From contig CAZKUN010000195.1 of NCBI GenBank assembly GCA_964555935.1, positions 1-17,918 of the forward strand: a stretch of DNA of 17,918 nucleotides, given 5' to 3'. Both the position numbers and the translations under genes were made by a program. The notes beneath the pieces were generated by a model, which saw only the letters and a list, made by a program, of their open reading frames with translations, was not told the origin of the DNA and ran no database searches. Below are positions 17,074 through 17,918 of the stretch, piece after piece. Position 1 is the first letter of the stretch; each line of letters begins with the position of its first letter. The stretch comes from CAZKUN01 sp964555935. GTDB lineage: Bacteria; Armatimonadota; Zipacnadia; Zipacnadales; VGFC01.

Positions 17074-17080
17074 AGGCGCT

Positions 17081-17090
17081 NNNNNNNNNN
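17081..17090. other. Scaffold gap (10 N)
   Basis: Ten consecutive N bases mark an assembly join between the sialidase-like gene (stop at 17073) and the beta-helix gene (start at 17160). The true gap length may differ from ten bases, and the spacing of the two genes is therefore uncertain. Confidence 0.98.
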
Positions 17091-17159
17091 TGCCTGCGAT
17101 GCCAGGACTTGAGGCGCCAGGCGGAGAAGGCCCCCACATCCCGTCGAGAGGTCAACGCC

Positions 17160-17720
17160 ATGCACGACTGGCCGCTGCTGCTGCCGCTCTGCTTGCTACT
17201 GACGATGTCCAGCGCCCTGGCCGATGACGCCGACGAGACCTTCGGCTGCGAGGCTAACCCGACGGGCAACCCAATCGGCGGCGGCGAGGGCTACACCGAC
17301 ATCCTGACGACGGGCGACTTCGTCGTCACCACTGCCGACGAACTTCTCGCCGCCCTGAAGCAGGCGCAAGCGGGCCAGATCGTCTTCGTCCCGGACGAAG
17401 TCGAGATCGACCTCACCGGCCATCGCAACATCGCCCTTCCCGACGGCGTGACGCTCGCCGGCACCCGCGGGCTGGACAGGTCGCCCGGCGCCCGAATCTT
17501 CACCACGCTTCGCCAAAGCCACACGCTCATGCGCACCGCGGGTGACGAGGTGCGGATCACCGGCCTCCGCTTCGAGGGGGCTTGCGCAACGACCGAGCTA
17601 GTCGCCGATCACTCCTCGTTTCTCTCGGTCGGGCACTACGGGACGGAGGTCGACAACTGCGAGGTCTCCGCGTTCAACGTGAACGGGATCAGCGTGAGCG
17701 CGGACGCGATCGACGTGTAG
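17160..17720 (+). CDS. Secreted parallel beta-helix (pectate lyase-like) protein, N-terminal part ended by an in-frame TAG
   Basis: The reading frame from ATG 17160 (GAGAGG 8 bases upstream) gives 186 residues before TAG at 17718-17720. A signal peptide is evident (WPLLLPLCLLLTMSSALA). Then come GGGEGYTDI (40-48) and a right-handed beta-helix start: VTTADELLAALKQAQAGQIV (56-75), ALPDGVTLAGTRG (92-104) and VRITGLRFEG (131-140). Such proteins include polysaccharide lyases (pectate or other uronate lyases) and NosD-like proteins; no catalytic residues can be assigned. The domain is not complete at the TAG: the same frame continues with further helix repeats to the window edge (see next entry). 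It is therefore most likely a broken gene, or a sequencing error. An upstream ATG at 17109 is in frame but would place an Arg-rich segment before the leader. Confidence 0.75.
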   Translation: MHDWPLLLPLCLLLTMSSALADDADETFGCEANPTGNPIGGGEGYTDILTTGDFVVTTADELLAALKQAQAGQIVFVPDEVEIDLTGHRNIALPDGVTLAGTRGLDRSPGARIFTTLRQSHTLMRTAGDEVRITGLRFEGACATTELVADHSSFLSVGHYGTEVDNCEVSAFNVNGISVSADAIDV

Positions 17721-17918
17721 ATCCACCACAACAACATCCACCACTGCCAGCGGTCGGGCTACGGCTACGGCGTCGTCGTCGGTTCCAGTGACGCGCATAT
17801 CATCGCCAACATATTCGACTACTGCCGACACCACATCGCCGCCAGCGGCGCTCCCGGCTGCGGCTACGAGGCGGCCTGGAATCTCGTCGGCCCAAACGCC
17901 TCCAGCCACCACTTCGAC
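17721..17918 (+). pseudogene. Continuation of the beta-helix gene after the in-frame TAG (cut by window edge)
   Basis: The 66 codons after the TAG, in the same frame, have no stop and read as a normal beta-helix continuation: IHHNNIHHCQRSGYGYGVVV, then a segment with AHIIANIFDYCRHHIAASG and ending SSHHFD at the window edge. IHHN.IHHCQ..G.GYGVV and IF..CRH.IA.SG are characteristic of secreted right-handed beta-helix proteins. The expected residue at the TAG position in this pattern is usually Tyr, Trp or Gln, any of which could become TAG by one base change. It is treated as the 3' part of the same gene. Confidence 0.7.

Overview
The window is GC-rich bacterial DNA that looks like a scaffold from an uncultured organism: it contains a 10-base N gap at 17081-17090 and is almost fully coding. 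Shine-Dalgarno sequences of the GGAGG type precede nearly every start. The mix of a corrinoid-type methyltransfer cluster with very large secreted multidomain carbohydrate-active proteins (LamG, CBM9-like, GH42-like, WbsX/GH99-like, sialidase-like, beta-helix) is the style of Planctomycetota, Armatimonadota, Lentisphaerota and similar uncultured phyla. The sequence alone does not fix the phylum.

Left half (1-5000, all minus strand, transcribed right to left). The order is a long-form NIF3-like metal protein, a Ymh/HEPN-like protein, a decayed fragment of a second NIF3-like gene, an SDR dehydrogenase, a URO-D-superfamily (MtaA/CmuA-like) protein, and an MttB-superfamily methyltransferase that runs off the left edge. 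SDR, URO-D and MttB are spaced 17 and 30 bases apart and read as one operon. MttB plus a URO-D relative suggests corrinoid-dependent demethylation of a small methylated compound, probably a quaternary amine or a relative. The HEPN-like gene sits between the intact NIF3-like gene and the NIF3 remnant.

Middle and right (5184-17918). A cytoplasmic-looking relative of exo-rhamnogalacturonan lyases (YetA/PcRGLX type) diverges from the NIF3-like gene. Converging on it, 21 bases away, are two large minus-strand secreted proteins: a LamG-WbsX/GH99-like-LamG protein (1059 aa) and a CBM9-like/GH42-like protein (1481 aa). Diverging from the latter is a secreted sialidase-like BNR protein, followed after the N gap by a secreted parallel beta-helix protein. 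The beta-helix gene is broken by an in-frame TAG but its reading frame clearly continues to the window edge.

Taken together this looks like a polysaccharide-utilisation region placed next to a C1/methyl-transfer operon. The most unusual points are the HEPN insertion between a NIF3-like gene and its degenerate copy, the amber codon inside the beta-helix gene, a hairpin that contains the lyase Shine-Dalgarno, and the possible coupling of demethylation to glycan breakdown. The last point is inference.
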